Source of the DNA: Chryseobacterium salipaludis
GTDB taxonomy: Bacteria; Bacteroidota; Bacteroidia; Flavobacteriales; Weeksellaceae
Assembly (NCBI RefSeq): GCF_022968825.1
Contig: NZ_JALHKS010000002.1
Span: forward strand, 434,001 to 498,000
Length of the DNA: 64,000 nucleotides
Direction: 5' to 3'
The position numbers and the translations under genes were made by a program. Numbering within the stretch: position 1 is the stretch's first letter; each line of letters opens with the position of its first letter. The notes below the pieces were generated by a model, which did not search any database, was not told the origin of the DNA, and saw only the letters and a list, made by a program, of their open reading frames with translations. Below are positions 35,574 through 44,637 of the stretch, in pieces.

Positions 35574-36164
35574 ATGGATACAAAGACAGACAGCTGGCTG
35601 ATCAAACAATTTACGGCAGGAAACGAGCAGGTACTCGCAACACTGATAGACCGACACCAAAAAGAAATTTTTTCATACATCTTCTATAAATTAATGGATG
35701 ACTCCCTGGCGAATGATGTCTTCCAGGATACCTTCATGAAGATTATTGTTACACTCAAAGAAGGGCGCTATCGGGAAGAAGGCAAGTTTATACTTTGGGC
35801 AAAACGCATCGCGCACAACCTGATTATTGATCATTATCGCCTGAAAGCAAAACACAACAAGGTTTCGGAAACCACGTATGAAAACGAAGAGTTTTCCATA
35901 TTCGACCTGATCTCCATCAATGAAGAAAATATAGAAGAGCAACTCGTCAGCCGCCAGATTAATGAAGATTTGCTGCGTATGCTCCAATATTTGCCGGCGA
36001 ACCAGCAGGAGGTGGTAAAACTCCGCTTTTTCGATGCCTTATCATTTAAAGAAATTGCGGAACAGACGAATACCAGTATTAATACTACCCTCGGCCGCGT
36101 GCGGTATGCCCTGATAAATCTGCGAAAAATCATGGAAGAGCACCAAATTACGCTCACCAGATAA
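35574..36164 (+). CDS. RNA polymerase sigma factor, ECF/sigma-70 family
   Basis: A 196-residue sigma factor with region 2 at about 25-95 (DSLANDVFQDTFMKIIVTL, WAKRIAHNLIIDHYR) and region 4 at about 130-190 (LPANQQEVVKLRFFDALSFK followed by EIAEQTNTSINTTLGRV). Regions 1 and 3 are absent, as in ECF factors. No FecR-type or zinc-binding anti-sigma gene follows; instead a 44-residue ORF starts 43 bases downstream. The targets and signal are unknown. The 171-base upstream gap contains no clear TAnnTTTG promoter. Confidence 0.9.
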   Translation: MDTKTDSWLIKQFTAGNEQVLATLIDRHQKEIFSYIFYKLMDDSLANDVFQDTFMKIIVTLKEGRYREEGKFILWAKRIAHNLIIDHYRLKAKHNKVSETTYENEEFSIFDLISINEENIEEQLVSRQINEDLLRMLQYLPANQQEVVKLRFFDALSFKEIAEQTNTSINTTLGRVRYALINLRKIMEEHQITLTR

Positions 36165-36207
36165 TAAAACATACTTTCGGTACGTTTTTAGTGAAACTTT
36201 TTAGCCA

Positions 36208-36342
36208 ATGAAAAAAAATGACACTTTAAACGTTCCGCTTGTGAAACCAAGAAAATCAACGGTCGATTTCCTGCTCAGTTTTTCAAAATCCATCGAGGTG
36301 CTGAAGAACAGCAGCGTGCAGAAGACGGTCAGCAAGAACTAA
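36208..36342 (+). CDS. 44-residue ORF following the sigma factor gene
   Basis: ATG 36208 opens a 44-codon frame ending TAA at 36342. The product is basic, with no membrane segment: MKKNDTLNVPL, then a Phe/Leu/Ser segment (STVDFLLSFSKSIEVLKNSS) that could form one amphipathic helix, ending VSKN. It sits between two same-strand genes, 43 bases after the sigma factor and 25 before the HAD phosphatase, and uses codons like its neighbours. Co-transcription with the sigma factor is likely; a regulatory link to it is only a possibility. Confidence 0.6.
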   Translation: MKKNDTLNVPLVKPRKSTVDFLLSFSKSIEVLKNSSVQKTVSKN

Positions 36343-36367
36343 CCGATTTATCGTATTTTTGTGCTGT

Positions 36368-37063
36368 ATGAAAATTCAGCACATTTTTTTTGATTTAGAC
36401 AATACCCTCTGGGACCACCGCGGTAACGCTTTTTCCACCCTTAAAAACATTTTCTATCGTGAGGAAATCCGGGATAAATACCAGATTTCGTTTGATGAAT
36501 TTCACCGGGAATATTATACCATCAATGAACGCCTCTGGGAGCAGATTCGCGATGGCGAGATCGACAAGGAGTATCTCCGCAAGCACCGGTTTTATGACAC
36601 TTTCCTCTTTTTCGGAATTGATAACATGGAACTGGCTCAGCGGTTTGAGTCCGGCTTTCTGGATGAAATACTAAATTATAATGACCTGGTGCCCGGTGCT
36701 TTTGAAGTTTTGGAATACCTGCATGATAAAGGCTATCAGTTGCATATTCTTTCCAACGGTTTCCAGGAGGTGACTGCCAGAAAATGTGAATTATCCGGCA
36801 TAAAAAATTACTTTAAAACCATCACCAGTGCAGACGAAATCGATGTACGCAAGCCTCAGCCGGAGATTTATGAATATGCCTTAAAAAAAGCAGCTGCGGA
36901 AGCTCAGAACTCCATGATGATAGGCGATGACTGGGTGGCCGATGTGGAGGGCGGCAAAGCCTTCGGCCTGAAAGTTATTTACTTTGACGTGTTCGATGAT
37001 GGGTATACAGCCGATGGTGTGCAGGTGATCCGAAAACTGGAGGAGCTTAAAAACCTTATATAA
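36368..37063 (+). CDS. YjjG-type HAD nucleotidase
   Basis: A 231-residue haloacid-dehalogenase-superfamily phosphatase from ATG 36368. Motif I is FFDLDNTLWDH (nucleophile Asp at about 10), a helical cap follows, motif II is LHILSNGFQEV, motif III Lys is in DVRKPQPEIYEYAL, and motif IV is MIGDDWVADVEGG. The FDLDNTLWD start and cap resemble YjjG, which dephosphorylates nucleoside monophosphates including non-canonical pyrimidines. The in-frame upstream TTG at 36359 adds only three residues. Confidence 0.88.
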   Translation: MKIQHIFFDLDNTLWDHRGNAFSTLKNIFYREEIRDKYQISFDEFHREYYTINERLWEQIRDGEIDKEYLRKHRFYDTFLFFGIDNMELAQRFESGFLDEILNYNDLVPGAFEVLEYLHDKGYQLHILSNGFQEVTARKCELSGIKNYFKTITSADEIDVRKPQPEIYEYALKKAAAEAQNSMMIGDDWVADVEGGKAFGLKVIYFDVFDDGYTADGVQVIRKLEELKNLI

Positions 37064-37072
37064 CAGAAAACA

Positions 37073-37104
37073 AAACCTCCGGAAAATCGGAGGTTTCATT
37101 TTTT
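37073..37104. terminator. Bidirectional terminator between the HAD gene and trpS
   Basis: A nine-bp stem (AAACCTCCG at 37073-37081 with CGGAGGTTT at 37088-37096), loop GAAAAT, T-rich on the plus side (CATTTTTTAC) and A-rich upstream (GAAAACAAAA), so usable by both convergent genes. Confidence 0.75.
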
Positions 37105-38071
37105 ACATTCCTAACGCGGTGCGGGCACGGCTTAAGGTTTGCGCCGCAATCTTACGCGTCTTAGCTGCGCCTTGCTGCAGTTTTTCTTCCAGTTCCGGCA
37201 GGTTGTTCATATAATACTGAAAGACTTCCCTCTCTTTTGCAAAACGGGTGAGCAGCAGATTCAGCAGCTCTGTTTTGGCATGTCCGTAACCAAAGTTTCC
37301 GGCAAGATATTTCGCACGTAATTCTTCCGTTTGTTCCGGTGTTGCGATGAGTTCATAAATAGCAAACACCTTATCCGTTGCAGGATCTTTCGGTTCTTCC
37401 AGCGTTCGGGAGTCGGTTTCAATACTCATGACCTGTTTCTTGAGTTGCTTTTCGGGCAGGAAAATATTGATGATATTTCCGCGCGATTTAGACATTTTAT
37501 GGCCATCCGTGCCGGGAACGTATTTAGTATCTTCCTGAAGTTCTGCCTGTGGCAATACGAAGACTTCTCCCATCTGATTATTAAAGCGGGCTCCCATATC
37601 GCGGGCCATTTCCAGGTGTTGCAACTGGTCCTTGCCGACCGGAACTATTTCGGCATCGTACAGAAGAATGTCGGCCGCCATCAGAACAGGGTAGGTGAAG
37701 AGTCCGGCGTTCACATCGCCAAGACGGTCTGCTTTATCTTTAAAAGAATGTGCCAGGGTTAGTCGCTGATACGGAAAGAAGCAGGACAGGTACCAGGAGA
37801 GTTCACATACTTCTGCGATATCACTCTGGCGATAGAAGTATGTTTTTTCAGGGTCCAGTCCGCAGGCCAGCCAGGCGGCGGCAATCTCGTAGGTATTCTG
37901 CTTTAGTTCCTCCGCATTTTTAATCTGCGTGAGCGAATGCATATTTGCGATAAACAGGAATGATTCATTTTGCGCCTGCTGCGAAAGTTCAATAGCGGGA
38001 ATAATCGCTCCCAGCAAATTGCCAAGATGCGGCGTGCCGGTCGCCTGAATACCGGTGAGAATTCTGGACAT
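37103..38071 (-). CDS. trpS: Tryptophan-tRNA ligase
   Basis: A 322-residue class I synthetase of normal length. It has the N-terminal ILTGIQATGTPHLGNLLGAI (the HIGH-type motif is HLGN), the tryptophan-site region ADILLYDAEIVPVGKDQLQH, and the KMSKS loop as GHKMSKSRGN. I start it at ATG 38071, because the in-frame ATG at 38113 lies upstream of the predicted transcription start. Confidence 0.95.
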   Translation of the reverse strand: MSRILTGIQATGTPHLGNLLGAIIPAIELSQQAQNESFLFIANMHSLTQIKNAEELKQNTYEIAAAWLACGLDPEKTYFYRQSDIAEVCELSWYLSCFFPYQRLTLAHSFKDKADRLGDVNAGLFTYPVLMAADILLYDAEIVPVGKDQLQHLEMARDMGARFNNQMGEVFVLPQAELQEDTKYVPGTDGHKMSKSRGNIINIFLPEKQLKKQVMSIETDSRTLEEPKDPATDKVFAIYELIATPEQTEELRAKYLAGNFGYGHAKTELLNLLLTRFAKEREVFQYYMNNLPELEEKLQQGAAKTRKIAAQTLSRARTALGM

Positions 38072-38093
38072 AGTATAGATATAAGTATAAGGG

Positions 38094-38124
38094 CAAAAAT
38101 ACGAAACATTCAAAGGAGCAGCAA
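38094..38124 (-). promoter_or_regulatory. Promoter of trpS
   Basis: On the minus strand, TTG (complement of 38122-38124), a 20-base spacer and TATTTTTG (complement of 38094-38101): a full Bacteroidota promoter. Initiation near 38087 leaves a short leader of about 16 bases before ATG 38071. Confidence 0.78.
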
Positions 38125-38180
38125 GACGCTCTCATTAATAACATAGATTAGCGACTAGGAATAGAATAGTTTTACAAAGA

Positions 38181-38208
38181 ATACCCGCGCCCTATTTGGT
38201 GCGGGTAT
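38181..38208. terminator. Hairpin terminator downstream of lspA
   Basis: An 11-bp stem (ATACCCGCGCC at 38181-38191 with GGTGCGGGTAT at 38198-38208, one G-T pair) and a six-base loop. On the minus strand it is followed by TCTTTGTAAAA, a modest T-stretch, and it lies 23 bases past the lspA stop. Confidence 0.65.
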
Positions 38209-38231
38209 TTTGATTATAAATTTTGTCACGG

Positions 38232-38870
38232 CTAAAAGTCCAGGCCGTTGGGTAAGGCTTTCTTTCTAAAGATGAAGAGCAGCAAGGCGCCCACGGTGAT
38301 GGCAGAGTCGGCTACATTAAAGATGTATTTGAAAAACTCGATGTGCTTGCCTCCAATCAGGGGAACGCTGGCTGGCACGTCCCAGTCAACCAGCGGGAAG
38401 TGCAGCATATCGACCACGCAGCCTTTCATGAAATGAGAATATCCTTCACCGAACGGCACTACTTTAGAAACGCCGCCGTATTCAATCCACCGCCCGATGG
38501 TTTCATCATACACGGTTCCGCTGTCGAAAATAAGCCCGTAAAACATACCGTCGATCAGGTTGCCGATCGCTCCGGCAAAGATCATCGACATGGGAATCAG
38601 CAAATAGTTGCTAACGCCTTCTTTCAGCCATTTGTTGAAAAGATACACCATTCCGCCAATCAGAAACAGGCGGATGATCACCAGGATATACTTGCCCAGC
38701 AAACCACCGAAATGAAAGCCATAGGCCATGCCCGGATTTTCTACAAAGGTTAAATGAAAGCCAGGCACAACGGTAACGCTTTCACCCAGCTGAAAATGAG
38801 TTTTAATATAGAACTTGGAAACCTGATCAATCAGTAAAATCAGAAGCGAAACAAAGGCGATTTTTTTCAT
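38232..38870 (-). CDS. lspA: Lipoprotein signal peptidase (signal peptidase II)
   Basis: A 212-residue inner-membrane aspartyl peptidase that cuts signal peptides before the lipidated Cys of lipoproteins. Four helices are visible, with the catalytic Asp motifs AGAIGNLIDGMFYG (about 110-123) and FNVADSAITVG (about 184-194). It is longer than the E. coli enzyme because of an extended periplasmic loop between these motifs. Its start overlaps the stop of the upstream small gene by four bases. Confidence 0.93.
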   Translation of the reverse strand: MKKIAFVSLLILLIDQVSKFYIKTHFQLGESVTVVPGFHLTFVENPGMAYGFHFGGLLGKYILVIIRLFLIGGMVYLFNKWLKEGVSNYLLIPMSMIFAGAIGNLIDGMFYGLIFDSGTVYDETIGRWIEYGGVSKVVPFGEGYSHFMKGCVVDMLHFPLVDWDVPASVPLIGGKHIEFFKYIFNVADSAITVGALLLFIFRKKALPNGLDF

Positions 38871-39043
38871 GAATCACCTGTCTTGGGTTTGCGGTTGGTT
38901 TTGGGCGCAGGTCTGCTGTCCTGCTGCGGACGGGCTGAACCGCGGGTGTGGAACTTTTCGAACCGGATGCCCATTTCTTTCAGCGTTGCTTTCAGGGCAT
39001 TCAGTTCCATTTGGTTTTTAGGGTGTACAACTAAGGATTCCAT
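38867..39043 (-). CDS. Small conserved protein (DUF2683-like)
   Basis: A 58-residue soluble protein from ATG 39043. The N-terminal half MESLVVHPKNQMELNALKAT plus LKEMGIRFEKF matches small Bacteroidota proteins with the pattern 'vhPkn..q...lka.lkemgv.F'. The C-terminal half is Arg/Pro/Lys-rich and disordered. The ATG at 39097 is rejected since it would add a hydrophobic stretch not seen in this type of protein. It overlaps lspA by four bases (ATGA), implying coupling. Confidence 0.7.
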   Translation of the reverse strand: MESLVVHPKNQMELNALKATLKEMGIRFEKFHTRGSARPQQDSRPAPKTNRKPKTGDS

Positions 39044-39136
39044 CAGGATATAAATAAAAATGGGTTTACCATGCACTGCGAAAATGGCAGGCATCATAAA
39101 CCCTGATATGATTAGAAATAAAAGATAAAATGTTTT

Positions 39137-39517
39137 TTATCGCTGCATGTTTTTAGCCTCAATGCTGAGGGTGGCGTGTGGCACCGCCAGCAGTCGCTCT
39201 TTGGGAATCAGCTTACCGGTAACGCGGCAAACACCGTAGGTCTTATTTTCAATGCGGATCAGCGCATTTTTCAGGTCACGCACAAATTTCTCCTGGCGCC
39301 CGGCCAGAATGGCGTTCTGCTCTTTGCTCAGGGTTTCTGCGCCTTCTTCAAATGCTTTGAAGGTAGGAGAGGTGTCATCTGTCCCGTTATTCTGGTCGTT
39401 AATGAAACTCTCGCGGATCAGCATCAGATCGCGTTCTGCTTTATCTATTTTTCCCTGGATAATTTCCCGGAACTCCTGTAAGTCGGCATCGCTGTACCGT
39501 TGTCTGTCTTCGGTCAT
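39137..39517 (-). CDS. TraR/DksA family protein lacking a complete zinc finger
   Basis: A 126-residue protein: an N-terminal helical hairpin (about 8-75) with acidic loop residues NGTDDTSPTF, then the DksA-type globular segment YGVCRVTGKLIPKERLLAVP. Only one Cys remains of the four zinc ligands of classic DksA, so it is a Cys-poor DksA-like protein, as is common in Bacteroidota. The coiled-coil arm would enter the RNA polymerase secondary channel and affect transcription initiation. It lies 54 bases after ileS. Confidence 0.85.
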   Translation of the reverse strand: MTEDRQRYSDADLQEFREIIQGKIDKAERDLMLIRESFINDQNNGTDDTSPTFKAFEEGAETLSKEQNAILAGRQEKFVRDLKNALIRIENKTYGVCRVTGKLIPKERLLAVPHATLSIEAKNMQR

Positions 39518-39571
39518 AGTGTTTATTTTTTTAAATGGTGCCGGAAGCAGGCCTCCGGCATCAGGGTTATG

Positions 39572-42500
39572 TTATGTGTTGGTCTTCTCAATGTGTACGC
39601 GGAACGGCTGATCATCGATCTCAATCTCGGTTCCGTTTGCAAGTGAATGTACGACTTCTATCTCATCCGACAATACCTCGCTTGAGATGTAGGCCCGATT
39701 GTTTAAAATTTCATTCTCAAAAGGGCTTTCGGCCGGAATCTGAATCCTGATTTTATCCGTAAGTTCCAGGCCGCTGTCTTTGCGCAGGTTCTGAATCCGG
39801 TTGATGAATTCCCTTGCAATTCCCTCCGCTTTTAATTCTTCGGTCATCTTCAAATCTAATGCCACAGTGAGCTTGCCTTCGGAAGTTACGGTCCAGCCCG
39901 GGATGTCTTTTGTCATAATCTCCACATCGCCCAGAGAAATGTCGTAACCTTCCACGGTTGCCCGGCCGTTCTTTTCCAGCGAAGCAATATCCGCAGTACT
40001 GAAAGCGGTAATGGCACCGGCCACCTTTTTCATATCCTTTCCAAGACGTGTACCCAGTGTTTTAAAATTGGGTTTAATTTGCTTAACGATCAGATCTGCA
40101 GCTTCTTCCGCATTGATGAGTTCCACTTCTTTCACATTCACTTCCTGCTTCACCAGATCGGCCACCGCAGAAATCTGCTCCTGCGTTTTAGTATCCAATA
40201 CCGGAATCATCACTTTCTGCAAAGGCTGGCGTACTTTGATGTTTTCCTTTTTTCTTAAAGAAAATACCATCGACGTAATTTGTTGCGCCAGATGTGTTTT
40301 TTCCACCAGGTCCTGGTCAATCAGTTTTTCATCAACTTTCGGGAAATCGGTAAGGTGTACAGAGCCGGCCTGCTCTTTTTGAGTGACCGTATTCAGGTCG
40401 CGGTACAGCTGATCCATAAAGAACGGTGCGATCGGTGCCGAAATTTTGGCCACTGTTTCCAGGCAGGTATATAAAGTCTGGTACGCTGAGATTTTATCCT
40501 CCGTATACTCGCCTTTCCAGAAACGGCGGCGGCACAGGCGCACGTACCAGTTGCTCAGATTGTCATTCACAAAATGACTGATGGCACGGGCTACTTTGGT
40601 CGGTTCATAATCTTCATAAAACACCGTCACTTCTTTCACCAAAAGATTGAGCTCCGACAAAATCCAGCGGTCGATTTCCGGTCGGTTTTCTACTTCTTTT
40701 TCCGCATAGGTAAAGCCGTCCACATTGGCATAAAGCGCAAAGAATGAATAGGTATTATATAAAGTGCCAAAAAATTTGCGGCGCACTTCATCAATTCCTT
40801 CCAGGTCAAAACGCAGGTTTTCCCACGGATTGGCGTTGGCAATCATATACCAGCGCGTCGCATCTGGGCCGTACTTCTGCAATGTTTCAAAAGGATCAAC
40901 GGCATTGCCCAGGCGTTTACTCATTTTCTGGCCGTTTTTATCCAGTACAAGTCCGTTGGACATTACGTTTTTATAGGCTACAGAATCAAATACCGCCGTT
41001 CCGATGGCATGCAAAGTATAAAACCAGCCGCGGGTCTGGTCCACGCCTTCTGCAATGAAATCTGCCGGGAAAGCCTTGCGCTCGTCGATAAGCTCCTTGT
41101 TTTCAAACGGATAATGCAATTGCGCGTAGGGCATGGAGCCGGAATCAAACCAGACGTCAATTAAGTCCGGTTCACGGCGCATCGGTTTTCCGGAGTCTGA
41201 AACCAAAACAATTTCATCTACAATGTTTTTATGCAGGTCAATTTTCGCATAGTTTTCTGCCGACATATTTCCGGGTTCAAAACCGGCAAAAGGATTTTGA
41301 GTCATGAGTCCGGCGGCGACTGCTTTCTCGGTTTCGTTATACAGTTCTTCTGCAGAACCAATGATTTTTTCTTCTTTTAAATCTTCAGAACGCCAGATCG
41401 GCAACGGGATTCCCCAATAGCGCGAGCGGGACAGGTTCCAGTCATTCACATTTTCCAGCCAGTTGGCGAAACGGCCCTCACCGGTGGATTTGGGTTTCCA
41501 GTTGATGGTTTCATTCAGGGCCACCAGCCGGTCTTTCACAGCGGTCATTTTCACGAACCAGGAATCCAGCGGATAGTACAGCACCGGTTTATCGGTACGC
41601 CAGCAATGCGGATAACTGTGTACGTATTTTTCTACTTTAAAGGCTTTGTTTTCCGTCTTCAGCAGGATTGCCAGTTCCACGTCCCAGGATTTCTCGGGCG
41701 CTTCTTCAGCTGCATAATACTCGTTCTTAATATACTTTCCGGCAAATGGCTCCGGCGTATTTCCGCCCGAAACAAAACGCCCTTGCAGGTCCACCAGTGG
41801 CACGGCATTTCCCTGCGCGTCTTCTATCAGCATTGGTGGGATTCCGCTTTCGCGGGCAACACGCGCATCATCTGCCCCAAAGGTAGGTGCAATATGCACA
41901 ATCCCGGTTCCGTCCTCCGTGGTCACGAAATCACCGGCAATTACGCGGAAAGCTTTGTCGGCATCGTTCATCGGCTGGAACCATGGCAGAAGTTGCTCAT
42001 AGCGGGTACCGACTAGATCGCTGCCTTTGAACGCTGCTGTAATCACAAACGGAATTTGTTTCGCTTCGGAAGTATAACTGTTCAGGTCTTCTGTGTTTCC
42101 TTCCTTATATTTTTTACCGAGCGTTTTCTGCACAAGTGCTTTTGCCAGGATAATAGAAACCGGCTCGAATGTATACTGGTTAAAGGTTTTAATTAAAACA
42201 TACGCTATCTCCTTTCCTACTGCTAATGCTGTGTTGCTGGGCAGTGTCCAGGGCGTGGTCGTCCAGGCGAGGATGTACAGATTGTTGAGGTTTGCCTCCG
42301 CGTTGGCCCGATCAAATTCTTCCCAGTGCAAAGCGCCACCACAGGAGTCGCCCGCCACATCATCCGTGGAAATTTTATTTCCGGCGAGGACTTCGCTCAG
42401 TTTCTCAGAAAGTGTCTTTACCTTAAACTGGGCAATAACCGTGGTATCCGAAACATCGCGGTAAGTGCCCGGCTGATTCAGCTCGTGGGAAGAAAGTCCG

Positions 42501-43063
42501 GTTCCGGCCGCCGGTGAATACGGCTGAATGGTGTAGCCTTTATATAAAAGTTCCTTATCGTACAACTGTTTCAGCAGCCACCAAACCGTTTCCATGTACT
42601 TGGGTTCGTAGGTAACGTAGGGATCCTTCAGGTCCACCCAGTAGCCGATTTTTTCGGTCAGGTCGTTCCACACATCCGTATAGCGCATCACCGCATTACG
42701 GCAGGCCTGATTATATTCTTCTACAGAAATTTTTTTCCCGATATCTTCTTTGGTAATGCCCAGTTCTTTTTCCACACCAAGCTCGATCGGCAAACCGTGG
42801 GTGTCCCAGCCGGCTTTACGAAATACCTGCTTGCCGTTCTGAGTTTGATAGCGGCAGAAAATATCCTTCAGGGCACGTGCCATTACGTGGTGAATGCCCG
42901 GCATGCCGTTCGCAGACGGCGGACCTTCATAAAAAACATATTCCGGCTGGCCGCGGCGGTGTTCAACAGATTTATTAAAAGTTTGGTCCTCTTTCCAGAA
43001 TTGGCTGATGTTTTCGGCCAGTCCTACCAGATCGAGATTTTTGTATTCTGTAAACTTATTCAT
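39572..43063 (-). CDS. ileS: Isoleucine-tRNA ligase
   Basis: A 1163-residue class I synthetase from start MNKFTEYKNL at 43063. It has the HIGH-type motif GMPGIHHVMARAL (near 60), the long CP1 editing domain with WTTTPWTLPSNTALAVG (about 275-291) where misacylated valine is hydrolysed, and KMSKR in DKNGQKMSKRLGN (near 725). The length beyond 1100 and lack of a C-terminal zinc finger fit the eukaryote-like ileS2 type, which can be less sensitive to mupirocin. A GC-rich hairpin at 39539-39562 follows, without a T-run. Confidence 0.95.
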   Translation of the reverse strand: MNKFTEYKNLDLVGLAENISQFWKEDQTFNKSVEHRRGQPEYVFYEGPPSANGMPGIHHVMARALKDIFCRYQTQNGKQVFRKAGWDTHGLPIELGVEKELGITKEDIGKKISVEEYNQACRNAVMRYTDVWNDLTEKIGYWVDLKDPYVTYEPKYMETVWWLLKQLYDKELLYKGYTIQPYSPAAGTGLSSHELNQPGTYRDVSDTTVIAQFKVKTLSEKLSEVLAGNKISTDDVAGDSCGGALHWEEFDRANAEANLNNLYILAWTTTPWTLPSNTALAVGKEIAYVLIKTFNQYTFEPVSIILAKALVQKTLGKKYKEGNTEDLNSYTSEAKQIPFVITAAFKGSDLVGTRYEQLLPWFQPMNDADKAFRVIAGDFVTTEDGTGIVHIAPTFGADDARVARESGIPPMLIEDAQGNAVPLVDLQGRFVSGGNTPEPFAGKYIKNEYYAAEEAPEKSWDVELAILLKTENKAFKVEKYVHSYPHCWRTDKPVLYYPLDSWFVKMTAVKDRLVALNETINWKPKSTGEGRFANWLENVNDWNLSRSRYWGIPLPIWRSEDLKEEKIIGSAEELYNETEKAVAAGLMTQNPFAGFEPGNMSAENYAKIDLHKNIVDEIVLVSDSGKPMRREPDLIDVWFDSGSMPYAQLHYPFENKELIDERKAFPADFIAEGVDQTRGWFYTLHAIGTAVFDSVAYKNVMSNGLVLDKNGQKMSKRLGNAVDPFETLQKYGPDATRWYMIANANPWENLRFDLEGIDEVRRKFFGTLYNTYSFFALYANVDGFTYAEKEVENRPEIDRWILSELNLLVKEVTVFYEDYEPTKVARAISHFVNDNLSNWYVRLCRRRFWKGEYTEDKISAYQTLYTCLETVAKISAPIAPFFMDQLYRDLNTVTQKEQAGSVHLTDFPKVDEKLIDQDLVEKTHLAQQITSMVFSLRKKENIKVRQPLQKVMIPVLDTKTQEQISAVADLVKQEVNVKEVELINAEEAADLIVKQIKPNFKTLGTRLGKDMKKVAGAITAFSTADIASLEKNGRATVEGYDISLGDVEIMTKDIPGWTVTSEGKLTVALDLKMTEELKAEGIAREFINRIQNLRKDSGLELTDKIRIQIPAESPFENEILNNRAYISSEVLSDEIEVVHSLANGTEIEIDDQPFRVHIEKTNT

Positions 43064-43131
43064 TATCAATGCCTTCAACGGGGTTTTGTCCGTTTATTAA
43101 GGCTGCGAATATAAGGAATTTTGGTGGAATA

Positions 43132-44571
43132 TCAAGGTGCCGGGAAACGCAGGGATACCTCTGTTCCTGCCGCCTGATGCGGACTTTGCAGATCTGTGTA
43201 GCGTATTTCATACCGGTGCGCGCCGAAGTAATTTCGGAGCATTCCTTCCACGATTTCCACGCCCAGGGAGCGACGGCCGGTTTTGCTTTTGGAGGCTTCT
43301 TTGCGGCCGATTCCGTTATCGGTAATGCAGATGTGCAGCCAGGCTCCTTTCTGTTCGATTTTCAGAACAATCTTTTTGTCATCCACCGTAGCTACTCCGT
43401 GAATAATAGCGTTCTCCACGAAAGGCTGTAAAATTAAAGGAGGCAGTTTAATTTCTTCACAATTAATTTTCGGGTCTATCCTGATCTGAAAGTCCAGTTC
43501 TTCCCGGAAGCGAAGGTTTTCTATGTCAACGTATAATTGCAGTGTATCCAGTTCCTGCTGAAGTGTAAATTCCTTCATCGTTGAGGCTACCAGGATAGTA
43601 CGAATGATTTTTGAGAATTTATTGAGGTACACCACGGCTACTTCCGGATCATTATCCAGAATATAATACTTAATGGAGTTCAATGCATTGAAAACAAAGT
43701 GCGGATTCATCTGAGTCTGCAGCAAAGTCAGTTTTAATTCTGAGATTTCCTGCTCAATGCGGATCTTTTCATTTTCCAGTTTCAGCCTTTTTTCATTTTC
43801 GCGGTTCATTTCTTCATTCAGCAGCTGATTTTTGCGGAGTTGGGCAATGAAACTGCGGTTCGCCAGTACTTTCTTGTGATAATTAATTCTCTGCTTATGA
43901 CCCAACGCAAAAGAGAAAGCAATGTTCTCTATAAACAATCCCAGAAAATAAATAAAATCTCCCATCTTCCGGGACATATTAATAAAGGGCAGTTCGCGGA
44001 TAAAGCGCTGACCAATGATGGAGCAGAAAAAAAGAATCAGCCCGCCGGTGATAATGTAGTACTTCAGCTTGTTGGGCAGTTTAAAGAGGAACACCAGCGA
44101 AATGACCGTTTGAATGGTGATCAGGAAGACGAACGCCGTATGGAACCACCGGAAAAAAGTATCATCATGGAAGAAGACCAGAATCAGATAAGCAATGGTT
44201 GCCAGCGACAGCAATACCCCTACCGGCACCGTAGTAATATAATACCAGCGCGGTTTAAATTTTTTAATATTAAGAAAGTACGAAAAGAAGAAAAAGTAAA
44301 TACAGTTGAAAACAATCGTGAAATAAATTTTCTCGATATAACCTATGTTCAGATTATCTGCCAGATCGTGCAGAAAGCCGTCCTGGGTAACCGGAATGTA
44401 TGCCAGAAAAGAAAAAAAGGTATAGCCGCTGTACAGAAGATAAGACCGGTCCCGGTTCTGAAAATACATCGCCAGATGGAAGGTTGCCAGCAGCAGCAAA
44501 CCGCCCAGCACTGCATAGAGCAGGCTGCCATACGTATCGCGCTCCATAATAAGCGGTAGACCTGCCAGCAT
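43132..44571 (-). CDS. LytS-type sensor histidine kinase with 7TM-DISM sensor
   Basis: A 479-residue membrane kinase. Seven predicted helices span about 12-225 (7TM-DISM type), followed by a coiled coil (about 235-275, Lys/Glu/Leu-rich), the His-kinase domain with MNPHFVFNALNSIKYYI (phospho-acceptor His in NPHF), and the ATPase with PPLILQPFVENAIIHG and DNGIGRKEASKSKTGRRSLG. Such kinases normally pair with a LytTR response regulator; none is adjacent, so its partner must be elsewhere. The 7TM-DISM sensor often has an extracytoplasmic ligand domain, which is absent here. Confidence 0.88.
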   Translation of the reverse strand: MLAGLPLIMERDTYGSLLYAVLGGLLLLATFHLAMYFQNRDRSYLLYSGYTFFSFLAYIPVTQDGFLHDLADNLNIGYIEKIYFTIVFNCIYFFFFSYFLNIKKFKPRWYYITTVPVGVLLSLATIAYLILVFFHDDTFFRWFHTAFVFLITIQTVISLVFLFKLPNKLKYYIITGGLILFFCSIIGQRFIRELPFINMSRKMGDFIYFLGLFIENIAFSFALGHKQRINYHKKVLANRSFIAQLRKNQLLNEEMNRENEKRLKLENEKIRIEQEISELKLTLLQTQMNPHFVFNALNSIKYYILDNDPEVAVVYLNKFSKIIRTILVASTMKEFTLQQELDTLQLYVDIENLRFREELDFQIRIDPKINCEEIKLPPLILQPFVENAIIHGVATVDDKKIVLKIEQKGAWLHICITDNGIGRKEASKSKTGRRSLGVEIVEGMLRNYFGAHRYEIRYTDLQSPHQAAGTEVSLRFPAP

Positions 44572-44637
44572 AAATCATCATTTGGTGTTAAAACAAATGT
44601 ACAGATTTTTTTAAATAAGAAACTGACGCAGTGGGAA

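Noticed and set aside
39539-39562. GC-rich hairpin between ileS and the DksA-like gene as an ileS terminator
   Set aside because: On the minus strand it is followed by CCATTTAAAAAAA, without a T-run, so it does not meet the pattern of an intrinsic terminator.
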